A stretch of DNA of 7,363 nt from Desulfovibrio sp. (GTDB lineage: Bacteria; Desulfobacterota; Desulfovibrionia; Desulfovibrionales; Desulfovibrionaceae), in NCBI GenBank assembly GCA_022837365.1, contig JALHHV010000134.1, forward strand, positions 1-7,363, written 5' to 3'. How positions within the stretch are numbered: the stretch's first letter is position 1; the number at the start of each line of letters is the position of its first letter. The notes beneath the pieces were generated by a model. It was not told the origin of the DNA and ran no database searches. It saw nothing but the letters and a program-made list of their open reading frames with translations. Made by a program: the position numbers and the translations under genes. Below are positions 1 to 7,363 of the stretch, in pieces.

Positions 1-905
1 TGGCCCCCGACCTCGCCGACGGAAACGTACGACGAGGCGCGCTCCACCATTTCCATGGCGTAGGAGGCGCGCGCGTCGGCCAGCGACAGGCCCCGGCCGT
101 AGGTGGTGCCTTCGCCTTTCAGGGTGTAGTCCAGCGCGCCGCAGCGCACGGTCATGTCCACGTTCCAGCGGCGCAGCAGGGCGATGGGGGAAAGGGACGC
201 CTCGTGGCGCATCTCCAACCCGGCGATGATGCCGTTTTCCACCAGCCGTTCCAGCGCCAGGGACGCCGTTTCGTGCGACGGCGGGCGCTGCCACGGGGCG
301 GATTCGGCGGGTTCCATGGACAGCAGGGCGCGGATGTCGGCGGCGGTGGCCACCGGGCGTTCCGGGCCGTCCAGGATTTCCGCCGGGTCGTACAGCGGGG
401 GGATGTCCATGTCCTCAAGCTGCGGCAGCATGCGGTGGTGGTGCATGTTGTCGCGGAACACCTCGCACCAGGCGCGGTGCAGGTCGCGGTCGGGCTGGGC
501 GTGCCAGCGCAGGGCGATGTGCGGGGTGGCGGCCTCGATGGCGGCAAGGGCTTCCGGCGCGGGGGCCGGGTCCGCCAGGCGGACGAGGCCGGAAAGATCG
601 GGGTTCAGCAGGCACGCCTCGCGCAGCAGGGCGGCGGTGGCGGGCCGGGCGGCCGGGTCGAGGCCGTCCAGCAGGGCGGCCATGCGCTCCGGGGTGAAAA
701 CGGCGGCGAGGCGCAGCAGATGGCTGTGCAGGAATTCGTCCAGGGGCGCGGCCTCCAGCCGGTCCAGGCCCTGCTCGAAGGTCATGTCCGCCGGGGGCTC
801 GCAGGAGAAGTAGCCGGTGGTGGCCTCCGTGGAGGTGTGCGTGTAGCGGTAGTGCAGGGTGGGGAGGGGGGCGGGGATGGCCGCAGGCTTGGTCGAGTCG
901 GGCAT
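1..905 (-). CDS. YcaO-domain protein, N-terminal part (cut by window edge)
   Basis: The frame is open from an ATG at 905 to the left edge, giving 301 visible residues starting MPDSTKPAAIPAP. The first ~265 residues match no domain I recognise; they are rich in Ala, Leu and Pro, with a His cluster (DNMHHHRML). From about residue 268 the protein matches the start of a YcaO domain: TTYGRGLSLADARASYAMEM, then VERAS. It aligns without gaps to my recollection of E. coli YcaO (GKGATKKAALASALGEYFER), placing E285 and E288-R289 on the Glu-x-x-Glu-Arg motif whose glutamates help bind Mg-ATP. YcaO enzymes use ATP to activate backbone amides, making azolines or thioamides; some act with TfuA, others have no known substrate. 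The substrate cannot be told here. No precursor peptide or TfuA gene is visible, but the C-terminal part and downstream genes lie outside the window. GGAGGA sits 3 bases before the ATG. A terminator separates it from hisA, so it is probably transcribed separately. Confidence 0.75.
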   Translation of the reverse strand, partial: MPDSTKPAAIPAPLPTLHYRYTHTSTEATTGYFSCEPPADMTFEQGLDRLEAAPLDEFLHSHLLRLAAVFTPERMAALLDGLDPAARPATAALLREACLLNPDLSGLVRLADPAPAPEALAAIEAATPHIALRWHAQPDRDLHRAWCEVFRDNMHHHRMLPQLEDMDIPPLYDPAEILDGPERPVATAADIRALLSMEPAESAPWQRPPSHETASLALERLVENGIIAGLEMRHEASLSPIALLRRWNVDMTVRCGALDYTLKGEGTTYGRGLSLADARASYAMEMVERASSYVSVGEVGG

Positions 906-932
906 GGGTCCTCCGTGAGTGTGCGTGGGGAT

Positions 933-961
933 GGCATAGCGTATGGGGGTGGAGGGGACAA
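933..961 (-). promoter_or_regulatory. Weak candidate sigma-70-type promoter for the YcaO gene
   Basis: On the minus strand TTGTCC (961-956) is followed after 17 bases by TATGCC (938-933), 27 bases before the YcaO-gene start codon. The -35 matches consensus at 4 of 6 positions and the -10 only at 3 of 6. The placement, downstream of a probable terminator and just before the gene, is the main argument; the sequence match alone would not support it. Confidence 0.25.
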
Positions 962-997
962 GGGCGAGCAGGAGGCAGGGGAGGCGCCGTGCGCTGT

Positions 998-1035
998 GAA
1001 CGAAAAGGGGCCGCGTTTCCGCAGCCCCCTCGTTC
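998..1035 (-). terminator. Probable intrinsic terminator after hisA
   Basis: Read on the minus strand, GGGGGCTGCG, a GAAA tetraloop and CGCGGCCCC form a near-perfect GC-rich stem (one G-T pair), immediately followed by TTTTCGTT. An outer GAACG/CGTTC pairing (1035-1031 with 1002-998) extends it, with the T run then partly bulged. It lies 42 bases past the hisA stop and 92 bases before the YcaO start. It probably ends the tat-his transcript, or attenuates it before the YcaO gene. The T run is short, so read-through is possible. Confidence 0.65.
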
Positions 1036-1076
1036 AACATTCCAATTTCCGACCGGGTACACGCAATGCGCAGCCG

Positions 1077-1808
1077 CTACTGCGCGGCAATCCACTCCAT
1101 GGCCGCGTGCAGGTCGAGGGTGCCGGTGTAGATGGCTCGGCCGGTGATGGCCCCCTCCACGCTGGACGTCAGCGTCAGCGGGTACAACGCCCGCACGTCC
1201 TCCAGCGTGGCCACGCCGCCCGCCGCGATGACCGGCACCGGGCACATGCCCGCCAGCCGTTCCAGCGCGGCCAGGTTCACCCCGGTCTGCATGCCGTCGC
1301 GGTCGATGTCGGTGTAGATGACGAAGGCGGTGCCCGCGTCCAGCAGGCGGGGCAGCACGTCGTCCACGGTCAGGCCGGAATCGGCCACCCAGCCCTTGGT
1401 CTTCAGCCTGCCGCCCTCGGCGTCCAGCGAGACGCCGACGCGCCCCGGAAAGGCCGCGCACAGGCGGGCGTACAGGTCCGGTTCCTCCAGGGCCACGGTG
1501 CCGATGATCAGCCGTTCCACCCCGGCGTCGAGGTAGGCCCTGGCCGTGCCCTCGTCGCGGACGCCGCCGCCAAGCTGCACCGGAACGGAAAGGTCGGCGC
1601 AGATGCGGCGGATCAGCCCGAAGTTTGCGGGCATGCCGCTGAAGGCCCCGTCCAGGTCGATGACGTGCAGCCATCTGGCGCCCTGGTCCTGCCAGTGGCG
1701 GGCCATGGCGGCCGGGTCGTCGGAAAACACGGTCTCGGCGTCGGCGCGGCCCTGCCGCAGCCGCACGCAACGGCCGTCCTTGATGTCCACGGCGGGGAAA
1801 AGGATCAC
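1077..1808 (-). CDS. hisA: HisA: ProFAR isomerase of histidine biosynthesis
   Basis: 1-(5-phosphoribosyl)-5-[(5-phosphoribosylamino)methylideneamino]imidazole-4-carboxamide isomerase, a cytoplasmic (beta/alpha)8-barrel enzyme that opens the aminoaldose ProFAR to the ketose PRFAR, the substrate of HisFH. The 243 residues are the usual family length. It opens [17 protein letters not shown], with the catalytic D8 in the first strand; D129 (SLDAEGG) is the second catalytic aspartate. The phosphate-binding glycine patches are seen at QLGGGVR (78-84), IAAGGVAT (194-201) and [11 protein letters not shown] (219-229). The start codon is GTG (1808-1806), supported by AAGGAG at 1822-1817 with an 8-base spacer. 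The GTG overlaps the TGA of the lipoprotein gene as GTGA, so the two are probably translationally coupled. hisB lies two genes upstream in the same block. Confidence 0.96.
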   Translation of the reverse strand: MILFPAVDIKDGRCVRLRQGRADAETVFSDDPAAMARHWQDQGARWLHVIDLDGAFSGMPANFGLIRRICADLSVPVQLGGGVRDEGTARAYLDAGVERLIIGTVALEEPDLYARLCAAFPGRVGVSLDAEGGRLKTKGWVADSGLTVDDVLPRLLDAGTAFVIYTDIDRDGMQTGVNLAALERLAGMCPVPVIAAGGVATLEDVRALYPLTLTSSVEGAITGRAIYTGTLDLHAAMEWIAAQ

Positions 1809-2476
1809 AGGCCGAACTCCTTGATGGCCTTGCGCATTCCTTCCCTGGCCAGGTCAAGGGCGGACAGCCACTTGCCCTTGCGCCCCACGAACTTGCCCAC
1901 TTCCAGCAGGTTGTCCGCGAGGCCCATCTGCTTTTCGTCGTAGTTGGAGCGCTTGACCAGGGTGCCGCCCTTCACGTCGATGAGGAACACGTCCATCATA
2001 ATGCTGGCGGACTCGGTGACGCCCATGTCGCCGCCCTGGCGTTCGCGCAGGTCGATGACCTGGGGCACCAGCAGGAAGTCCACGTCGGCCTGGCGGCCCA
2101 CTTCGACCCAGTAGGCCAGCGCCTGGGGCCGCCCGCCGGTGCGTCCGCCCGCCTGGGTGGACAGCGAGGGCTTGGTGGCGGCAAAGCTGTACACCCGCTT
2201 GGTTTCACCGCGCAGGATGTCGCCGAAGGCACGGTCGAGGTCGGCGAAGGTTTCTTCCTCCACCTTGTGCTGGTCCTCGGGGATGTACCCGGCCAGCAGA
2301 TCGGCCATGGCCGTGGGCTGGGTGAAGGCGGCCACGCCGATGGTGGCGTCGGGCAGCGGGGCCGGGCCGCGCTGGCGCTGCGAGCAGCCGGGCAGCACGG
2401 CGAGCAGGGTGAGGACGAGCAGCGCGAGCAGCGCGCCCGACACCGGGAAGGCGATGAAACCGCGATGGGTACGCAT
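1805..2476 (-). CDS. Uncharacterised lipoprotein encoded between hisB and hisA
   Basis: A 223-residue predicted lipoprotein of unknown function. The N-terminus has basic residues (MRTHR), a hydrophobic core (about residues 14-28) and a lipobox LPGC with C31 as the acylated cysteine, so the mature ~193-residue protein should be membrane-anchored outside the cytoplasm. The mature part begins [20 protein letters not shown] and contains [20 protein letters not shown] and [18 protein letters not shown]. The pattern of strands resembles the small alpha/beta domain of CsgG/TolB-N/LpoB-like lipoproteins, but this is a weak impression, not an assignment. No enzymatic motif is evident. The ATG overlaps the hisB stop as TGATG, and the stop overlaps the hisA start as GTGA. 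AAAGGGAG lies 9 bases before the start. The tight packing implies co-expression with the his genes but says nothing firm about a role in histidine synthesis. Confidence 0.88.
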   Translation of the reverse strand: MRTHRGFIAFPVSGALLALLVLTLLAVLPGCSQRQRGPAPLPDATIGVAAFTQPTAMADLLAGYIPEDQHKVEEETFADLDRAFGDILRGETKRVYSFAATKPSLSTQAGGRTGGRPQALAYWVEVGRQADVDFLLVPQVIDLRERQGGDMGVTESASIMMDVFLIDVKGGTLVKRSNYDEKQMGLADNLLEVGKFVGRKGKWLSALDLAREGMRKAIKEFGL

Positions 2477-3066
2477 CAGTCTAGGCTCCCTTTGGTGCTG
2501 AGCAGCGTCTCGCGGTCACGGCGCACCGCCTGCCGCAGGGCAAGTCCCAGCCCCTTGGCGGCGGATTCCAGCAGATGGTGACCGTTCCTGCCGTACAGGA
2601 ACGAGACGTGCAGGTTCATGCGGGCGGCCGACGCGAACGCCTTCAGGAACTCGCGCCACAGGTCGCGCTCCTGCCCGGCGACGACGGGCGGCAACAGGTC
2701 GTCCCCGCGCCATTCAAGCCACGGGCGGCCGGAGATGTCGATGCACACGTCGGCCAGGGCCTCGTCCATGGGCACGCGGGCAAACCCCACGCGGGCTATG
2801 CCGGCCCGTTCGCCCAGGGCCTCGGCCAGGGCCTGGCCCAGGCACAGGCCCACGTCTTCCACGGTGTGGTGGGCGTCGATGTGCAGGTCGCCGGTGCAGG
2901 ACAGGGTAAGGTCGAACCCGGCCCAGAACGCGGCCAGGGTGATGACGTGGTCCGCCATGCCGAACCCGGTGTGCACGTTGACAAGGCCCTGCCCGTCCAC
3001 CACGAGGTCGAGGCGGATGGAGGTCTCCTTGGTTTCGCGGAACACGGCGGCGCTGCGCTGGCTCAT
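2476..3066 (-). CDS. hisB: HisB: imidazoleglycerol-phosphate dehydratase (monofunctional)
   Basis: Removes water from imidazole glycerol phosphate to give imidazole acetol phosphate in histidine biosynthesis; a cytoplasmic Mn-dependent enzyme of the IGPD family. From the preferred ATG the protein is 196 residues, the normal monofunctional length, with no fused phosphatase domain. Family landmarks: DH at 39-40, [13 protein letters not shown] at 59-71 (H66, H67, E70), [16 protein letters not shown] at 100-115, [19 protein letters not shown] at 150-168 (H153, H163, H164, E167), and the terminal STKGSL. Several usually conserved positions differ: the E. coli-type FFDHML reads GMADHVIT, the His of the following ATHGGF segment is Trp (W48), DDHH is DAHH, and the FKA segment is AKG. 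The metal-binding His/Glu clusters are kept, so the enzyme is probably active. An in-frame ATG at 3096 is less likely because it lacks a ribosome site. The stop overlaps the next gene by one base. Confidence 0.93.
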   Translation of the reverse strand: MSQRSAAVFRETKETSIRLDLVVDGQGLVNVHTGFGMADHVITLAAFWAGFDLTLSCTGDLHIDAHHTVEDVGLCLGQALAEALGERAGIARVGFARVPMDEALADVCIDISGRPWLEWRGDDLLPPVVAGQERDLWREFLKAFASAARMNLHVSFLYGRNGHHLLESAAKGLGLALRQAVRRDRETLLSTKGSLD

Positions 3067-3072
3067 CTCGGG

Positions 3073-3080
3073 CTCCTTCC
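3073..3080 (-). promoter_or_regulatory. Ribosome binding site deciding the hisB start
   Basis: GGAAGGAG on the minus strand lies 6 bases before the ATG at 3066. The alternative in-frame ATG at 3096, which would add [10 protein letters not shown], is preceded by CAACGGTCCACGCAC with no Shine-Dalgarno sequence. This favours [15 protein letters not shown] as the true N-terminus, which also starts close to the family's conserved first strand. Confidence 0.75.
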
Positions 3081-3128
3081 GGGGGGCGTGGTTCATGTGC
3101 GTGGACCGTTGTGTGCCGCGGCGCGGGG

Positions 3129-4523
3129 CTAGTCGCCCTGCACGACCTTGTCGGGGCCGGGCTTTTCGGCGTCGCCGTCCTCTTCCTGCGCGGCCTCTTC
3201 GTCCTCTCCGTCCGCTGCGGGCTTTTTCTTGCCGAACACGGCGGCCACGAGGATGCTTATTTCATACAGCACAAGCATGGGCGCCGCCATCATCAACTGC
3301 GAGAAAACATCCGGCGGGGTGAGAATGGCGGCCACGATGAAGATGGCGAGGATGGCGTACTTGCGGGTCTTGCGCATCCACTGCGCGGTGACGAGGCCGA
3401 GCCGCGCCAGGAAGAACGCGAACAGCGGCATTTCGAAGATGAGCCCGAAGGCCAGCAGCATCTTCAGCGTGAAGCCGAGGTACTCGTCCAGCTTGGGCAT
3501 GGGCGCGATGGTGTCCGTGGCGAAGCCCACGAAGAACTCGAAGGCGTACGGGAACACCTGGAAATAGCAGAACGCCGCGCCCGCCACGAAGAACAGCGCC
3601 GACGCCCCGGCGATGGGGATGATGTGGCGCTTTTCCTCGTCGTACAGGCCGGGCGCGATGAACGACCAGATCTGGTAGAACAGGTACGGGCTGGCCAGAA
3701 AGGCCCCGGCCACCAGCGCCACCTGCATGTAGACGAAGAACGCCTCGGGCAGTGCGGTGTAGATCAGCTTGGCCCCGGACGGCAGCGCCCGGGTCAGGGG
3801 GATCATCAGGTAGTTGAACAGCTCTTCGGCAAAGCCGTAGCAGGCGAAGAAGCCCACGGCCAGCGCGATGAGGCTGCGCACCAGGCGCACGCGCAGTTCG
3901 GAAAGATGGTCCAGCAGGGTCATGGAGCGGCCGCCTTCGGCGGCGGTTTCCTCTTCCTTGCCGGCGCGGTCCACGGCCTCGCTGAGGTCGCGCGGGGGGG
4001 CGGACACCACGGCGGTTTCCGTGGCGGCGGCTTCGGCCGCGTCGTCCGTGTCATCCGGGGGCGGGGTGCCGGAGCCGTCCTGACCGGTGTCCCCACTGGC
4101 GTCCGTACCGGCAATGGGGGCGGCGTCGGAGCCGTCCGGCTCGTAGTCGGGCAGCACGGCTGCGGCGACCACGTCCTCGACGGAGCGGGATTCGCCGGAT
4201 CCGGCGTCCGCCGAAGCGGATTCCGCCTGTCCGGCGTCGGGAGCATCGCTGGCGGGCGCGTCGGAAGGCTCCGGAGCCGTCGCCGCTGTTTCCTCGATGG
4301 CGCCGCACGAAGCGTACGCCAGCCCGGCATCGGGGTCCGACTGCCACGCGGGCTTCTGCTCGCAGGCGTCGATGGCGTCCAGTTCGCAGGCGTTGCGTTC
4401 GGCTGCGTCCGGGTCGTAGGCGTTTGGCTCGCAGTCGTTCGGCTGGTCCGCCGCAGGAGGCGTTTCGCGGTCGCCTTCGGACACGGGCTCCGCCTTGGCG
4501 GCGTCCTTGTCGTCCCGGCTCAT
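3129..4523 (-). CDS. tatC: TatC with a ~200-residue acidic N-terminal extension
   Basis: Sec-independent (twin-arginine) translocase subunit TatC, the inner-membrane protein that with TatB recognises RR signal peptides of folded exported proteins. The TatC core begins at M201 ([13 protein letters not shown]) and runs to about residue 432. E209 matches the conserved Glu of the N-terminal ELR segment; [20 protein letters not shown] (279-298) carries E297, equivalent to E. coli E103; F363-E364 matches the FE of the fourth helix region. Six membrane segments fit at about 213-233, 263-285, 303-325, 350-375, 387-403 and 408-430. Core TatC proteins are ~250 residues, so this 464-residue product is long: residues 1-200 hold 50 Asp/Glu against 11 Lys/Arg and look disordered, and the C-terminal tail (432-464) is also acidic. 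The start at 4523 overlaps the tatB stop as ATGA, which supports the long form; initiation at M201 is the alternative. hisB follows after 62 bases. Confidence 0.93.
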   Translation of the reverse strand: MSRDDKDAAKAEPVSEGDRETPPAADQPNDCEPNAYDPDAAERNACELDAIDACEQKPAWQSDPDAGLAYASCGAIEETAATAPEPSDAPASDAPDAGQAESASADAGSGESRSVEDVVAAAVLPDYEPDGSDAAPIAGTDASGDTGQDGSGTPPPDDTDDAAEAAATETAVVSAPPRDLSEAVDRAGKEEETAAEGGRSMTLLDHLSELRVRLVRSLIALAVGFFACYGFAEELFNYLMIPLTRALPSGAKLIYTALPEAFFVYMQVALVAGAFLASPYLFYQIWSFIAPGLYDEEKRHIIPIAGASALFFVAGAAFCYFQVFPYAFEFFVGFATDTIAPMPKLDEYLGFTLKMLLAFGLIFEMPLFAFFLARLGLVTAQWMRKTRKYAILAIFIVAAILTPPDVFSQLMMAAPMLVLYEISILVAAVFGKKKPAADGEDEEAAQEEDGDAEKPGPDKVVQGD

Positions 4524-4825
4524 GCGCTCTTACCGTCGGCTTCGGTGGCGGGCTTGGCGGCTTCGGCCTTCTGGGGTTCGGCCTTGGGGGCTTCGGCCTT
4601 GGCCTTGTCGTCGAAGAATTCCTTCTCGGCTTCCTTCTTGCGGCGCTCGTGATCGTCGAGTTCGATCTCGGTGTTCAGCGTGCGCTGGAAGTCTGTGGAA
4701 ACCCTGCGGAATTCACCCATGGCCTTGCCCAGCGTGCGTGCGATGTTGGGCAGGTTCTTGGGACCGAGGACGATGAGGGCCACAACCATGATGACCAGAA
4801 GTTCCGTGCTGCCGATGCCGAACAT
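4520..4825 (-). CDS. tatB: TatB-type subunit of the twin-arginine translocase
   Basis: A 101-residue single-span membrane protein of the TatA/TatB family. It opens MFGIGSTELLVIMVVALIVL, a short N-out helix with E8, then the GPKNLP hinge (21-26), an amphipathic helix (about 27-55) and a charged, low-complexity tail with KAEAPKAEPQKAEAAK. E8 and the LGPxxLP hinge are more typical of TatB than TatA, and it is directly upstream of tatC, so TatB is preferred; a dual TatA/B role cannot be excluded because no other tatA-like gene is in the window. The start is supported by AAGGCGGT (4842-4835; one mismatch to AAGGAGGT) 9 bases before the ATG. An in-frame ATG at 4882 would add a 19-residue stretch with two Cys that is unlike the family. 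The stop overlaps the tatC start as ATGA. Confidence 0.9.
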   Translation of the reverse strand: MFGIGSTELLVIMVVALIVLGPKNLPNIARTLGKAMGEFRRVSTDFQRTLNTEIELDDHERRKKEAEKEFFDDKAKAEAPKAEPQKAEAAKPATEADGKSA

Positions 4826-4937
4826 TGAAAACAGACCGCCTTGGTTGCAGTGCTGCGGGCAGGGGCGGGAAAGACCGGCCATGCCCGGTGGGCGCCGCGC
4901 GGTGGCGCGGCCCTACGGCCAAATGCGGGGGGCGCCA

Positions 4938-4957
4938 CGGGGGCCTTCCGGCCCCCG
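4938..4957 (-). terminator. GC-rich hairpin downstream of guaA, possible terminator
   Basis: CGGGGGCC and GGCCCCCG form a perfect 8-bp stem around a 4-base loop (GGAA on the minus strand), 25 bases past the guaA stop. No T run follows on the minus strand, so it is not a canonical intrinsic terminator; it may stabilise the 3' end of the gua transcript or cause partial termination. The rest of the 157-base spacer (4826-4982) is GC-rich, with no convincing promoter for tatB. Confidence 0.4.
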
Positions 4958-4982
4958 CGCGTCCGCCGGGCGTTCATCCAGG

Positions 4983-5902
<920 letters not shown>

Positions 5903-5930
<28 letters not shown>

Positions 5931-6520
5931 GGTCTCAGCCGGGCCACGTGGAACAGGAAGTTGTTGATGATGCGGGTGCCTTCCTCGGTGTGGTGCACCT
6001 CTGGGTGGAACTGCACGGCGTAGACGCGCCGGGCTTCGTCGGCCATGGCGGCCACGTCCAGGGTGGCGGTGCGGCCCACCACGGCGAAGCCGGGCGGGGG
6101 CGTCTTGACCTTGTCGCCGTGGCTCATCCACACGCGGGTGGAGGCGGCCTTGTCGATGCCGTCCCACAGCGGGCAGTCGCCCAGCAGGGTGAGGTCGGCC
6201 GGGCCGTATTCGCGGGTTTCCGAGGTGGCCAGCTGGCCGCCCAGGTTGTGCCCCAGAAGCTGCATGCCGTAGCAGATGGCCAGCACCGGCACGCCGAGTT
6301 CCAGCAGGCCCTTGTCCAGGGTGGGGGCGTCGGCCTCGCCCACGCTGGCCGGACCGCCGGACAGGATGACGGCGGCGGGGTTCATGGCGCGCACCTGCTC
6401 CGCCGTGACGATGCAGGGATGGATTTCGGAATAGACGCCGGCCTCGCGCACGCGGCGGGCGATGAGCTGCGTCACCTGCGAACCGTAGTCGATGATGATG
6501 ACCTTGGTCTGTGCTTCCAT
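5903..6520 (-). CDS. guaA: GuaA N-terminal half: glutamine amidotransferase domain, truncated by frameshift
   Basis: The class I glutaminase part of GMP synthase. It starts [20 protein letters not shown] at an ATG preceded by GAGGA with a 6-base spacer. The catalytic triad is complete: C83 in [11 protein letters not shown], and H172 and E174 in [15 protein letters not shown]. The domain reads normally to NNFLFHVA (187-193), then leaves the GuaA sequence and ends after [12 protein letters not shown] (stop 5905-5903), 205 residues in all. In an intact gene the linker would continue into the synthetase domain, found here in another frame. The 153-base upstream extension of the frame (to an ATG at 6673) is rejected because it is not GuaA-like and the MEAQ start has the ribosome site. 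guaB lies 252 bases upstream on the same strand. Without fusion, or association with the C-terminal half, ammonia could not be channelled to XMP. Confidence 0.85.
5928..5950 (-). other. guaA: Frameshift junction in guaA (probable ~10-base deletion)
   Basis: The glutaminase frame reads GTG GCC CGG CTG AGA CCA TGT across this stretch, whereas the synthetase frame reads GAG ACC ATG TCC. In intact GuaA proteins about seven residues (AGLKADW-like) link the V of FLFxV to TMSSF, i.e. ~21 bases; only 11 are present here. An original such as CTGAAGCCCGACTGGACCATG losing 10 bases would give exactly the observed CTGAGACCATG. This reconstruction is inference. No slippery heptamer for programmed -1 frameshifting is evident. 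Confidence 0.75.
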
Positions 6521-6605
6521 GTGCTGTCCTCTGTCGCCCGCGCGGGGTGCATCGGGCAATCGTGATGTGCGTTGTGAGGCCGTTGTGTTTGCGGAGTAGC
6601 GGCTG

Positions 6606-6641
6606 CCCGATGACGCTATTTCGTTTTTCGGCGTCACCGGG
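6606..6641 (-). promoter_or_regulatory. Long hairpin in the guaA leader region
   Basis: Positions 6606-6616 pair with 6631-6641: on the minus strand CCCGGTGACGC pairs with GCGTCATCGGG, 11 bp with a single G-T wobble, around a 14-base A-rich loop (CGAAAAACGAAATA). It lies about 86 bases upstream of the guaA start codon and 130 bases after the guaB stop. No T run follows, so it does not look like a simple terminator. It could be a leader or attenuator element, a processing or stability element in a guaBA transcript, or a protein binding site; no known riboswitch consensus was recognised. Confidence 0.5.
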
Positions 6642-6677
6642 ACATACGCGGCGGGATTTTCGTTCTCCGGCAAGGAA

Positions 6678-6738
6678 GGCGAGCCTTTTACGAAGGGAGC
6701 GTACTCTTTCGTACGTGACCGGAGTAAAAGGCGATGCC
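6678..6738 (-). repeat. Inverted repeat with nested hairpin after guaB
   Basis: A perfect 9-base inverted repeat, GCCTTTTAC at 6683-6691 and GTAAAAGGC at 6724-6732, is extended outward by GGC/GCC (6678-6680 with 6736-6738) across a small internal loop. Inside is a second stem, CGTAC (6700-6704) with GTACG (6711-6715), over a 6-base loop. It begins 35 bases after the guaB stop. It may be a bidirectional terminator-like or mRNA-stabilising structure; the T residues lie within the stem, not after it, so intrinsic termination is uncertain. No copies occur elsewhere in the window. Confidence 0.5.
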
Positions 6739-6772
6739 TGACGACGCCGGGGGGCGAAAGGCCCGTCGCGGG

Positions 6773-7363
<591 letters not shown>

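Noticed and set aside
415..1857. Minus-strand open frame (480 codons) spanning hisA and the YcaO gene
   Set aside because: It runs in a different frame through two supported genes and the terminator between them, and its Arg/Pro/Gly-rich product resembles no family.
204..1943. Long plus-strand open frame (579 codons)
   Set aside because: It lies opposite the YcaO gene, hisA and part of the lipoprotein gene, is dominated by Gly, Arg, His and Val as expected for the complement of GC-rich genes, and shows no family motif.
3111..4652. Long plus-strand open frame (513 codons)
   Set aside because: Exactly antisense to tatC and the end of tatB, with a composition typical of a GC-rich shadow; the minus strand encodes clear Tat proteins.
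4826..4882. Longer tatB start at the ATG at 4882
   Set aside because: It would add a 19-residue hydrophilic stretch before the membrane helix, unlike TatA/TatB proteins, and the MFGIG start has a near-consensus Shine-Dalgarno sequence.
6521..6673. Longer guaA start at the ATG at 6673
   Set aside because: The 51 extra residues are not GuaA-like and overlap the leader hairpin; the MEAQ ATG at 6520 has a good ribosome site and matches the family N-terminus.
6521..6772. Purine riboswitch upstream of guaA
   Set aside because: The conserved purine-aptamer junction and loop sequences could not be found; the hairpins do not form the required three-way junction.

Overview
The window is a compact, GC-rich stretch of housekeeping DNA in which every supported gene lies on the minus strand, so transcription runs right to left. 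Gene content, GC bias and protein flavour (a divergent HisB, a TatC with a long acidic N-terminal extension, adjacent guaB and guaA) suggest a sulfate-reducing deltaproteobacterium of the Desulfovibrio / Nitratidesulfovibrio group. That assignment rests on recalled family resemblance, not on a search.

Layout in the direction of transcription: the C-terminal 196 codons of guaB (IMP dehydrogenase, cut by the right edge); a 252-base spacer with two sizeable inverted repeats; guaA (GMP synthase), read as two overlapping open frames because the linker between its two domains carries a frameshift; a 157-base spacer with one GC-rich hairpin; tatB; tatC; hisB; a small uncharacterised lipoprotein gene; hisA; a 171-base spacer holding a probable intrinsic terminator; and the 5' part of a YcaO-domain gene that runs off the left edge.

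The tatB-to-hisA block looks like one transcription unit. tatB/tatC overlap as ATGA, hisB/lipoprotein as TGATG, and lipoprotein/hisA as GTGA, all typical of translational coupling; tatC and hisB are 62 bases apart. guaB and guaA catalyse the two consecutive steps IMP to XMP to GMP. hisB and hisA are two non-consecutive steps of histidine synthesis, with a lipoprotein gene between them. TatB and TatC form the twin-arginine translocase receptor complex.

The points most worth checking are the broken guaA reading frame (best explained by loss of about 10 bases in the interdomain linker, unless it is a sequence error), the roughly 200-residue acidic N-terminal extension of TatC, the YcaO protein with a large unassigned N-terminal region, the unknown lipoprotein coupled to his genes, and the structured guaB-guaA intergenic region. 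No RNA genes, mobile elements or CRISPR arrays were seen.
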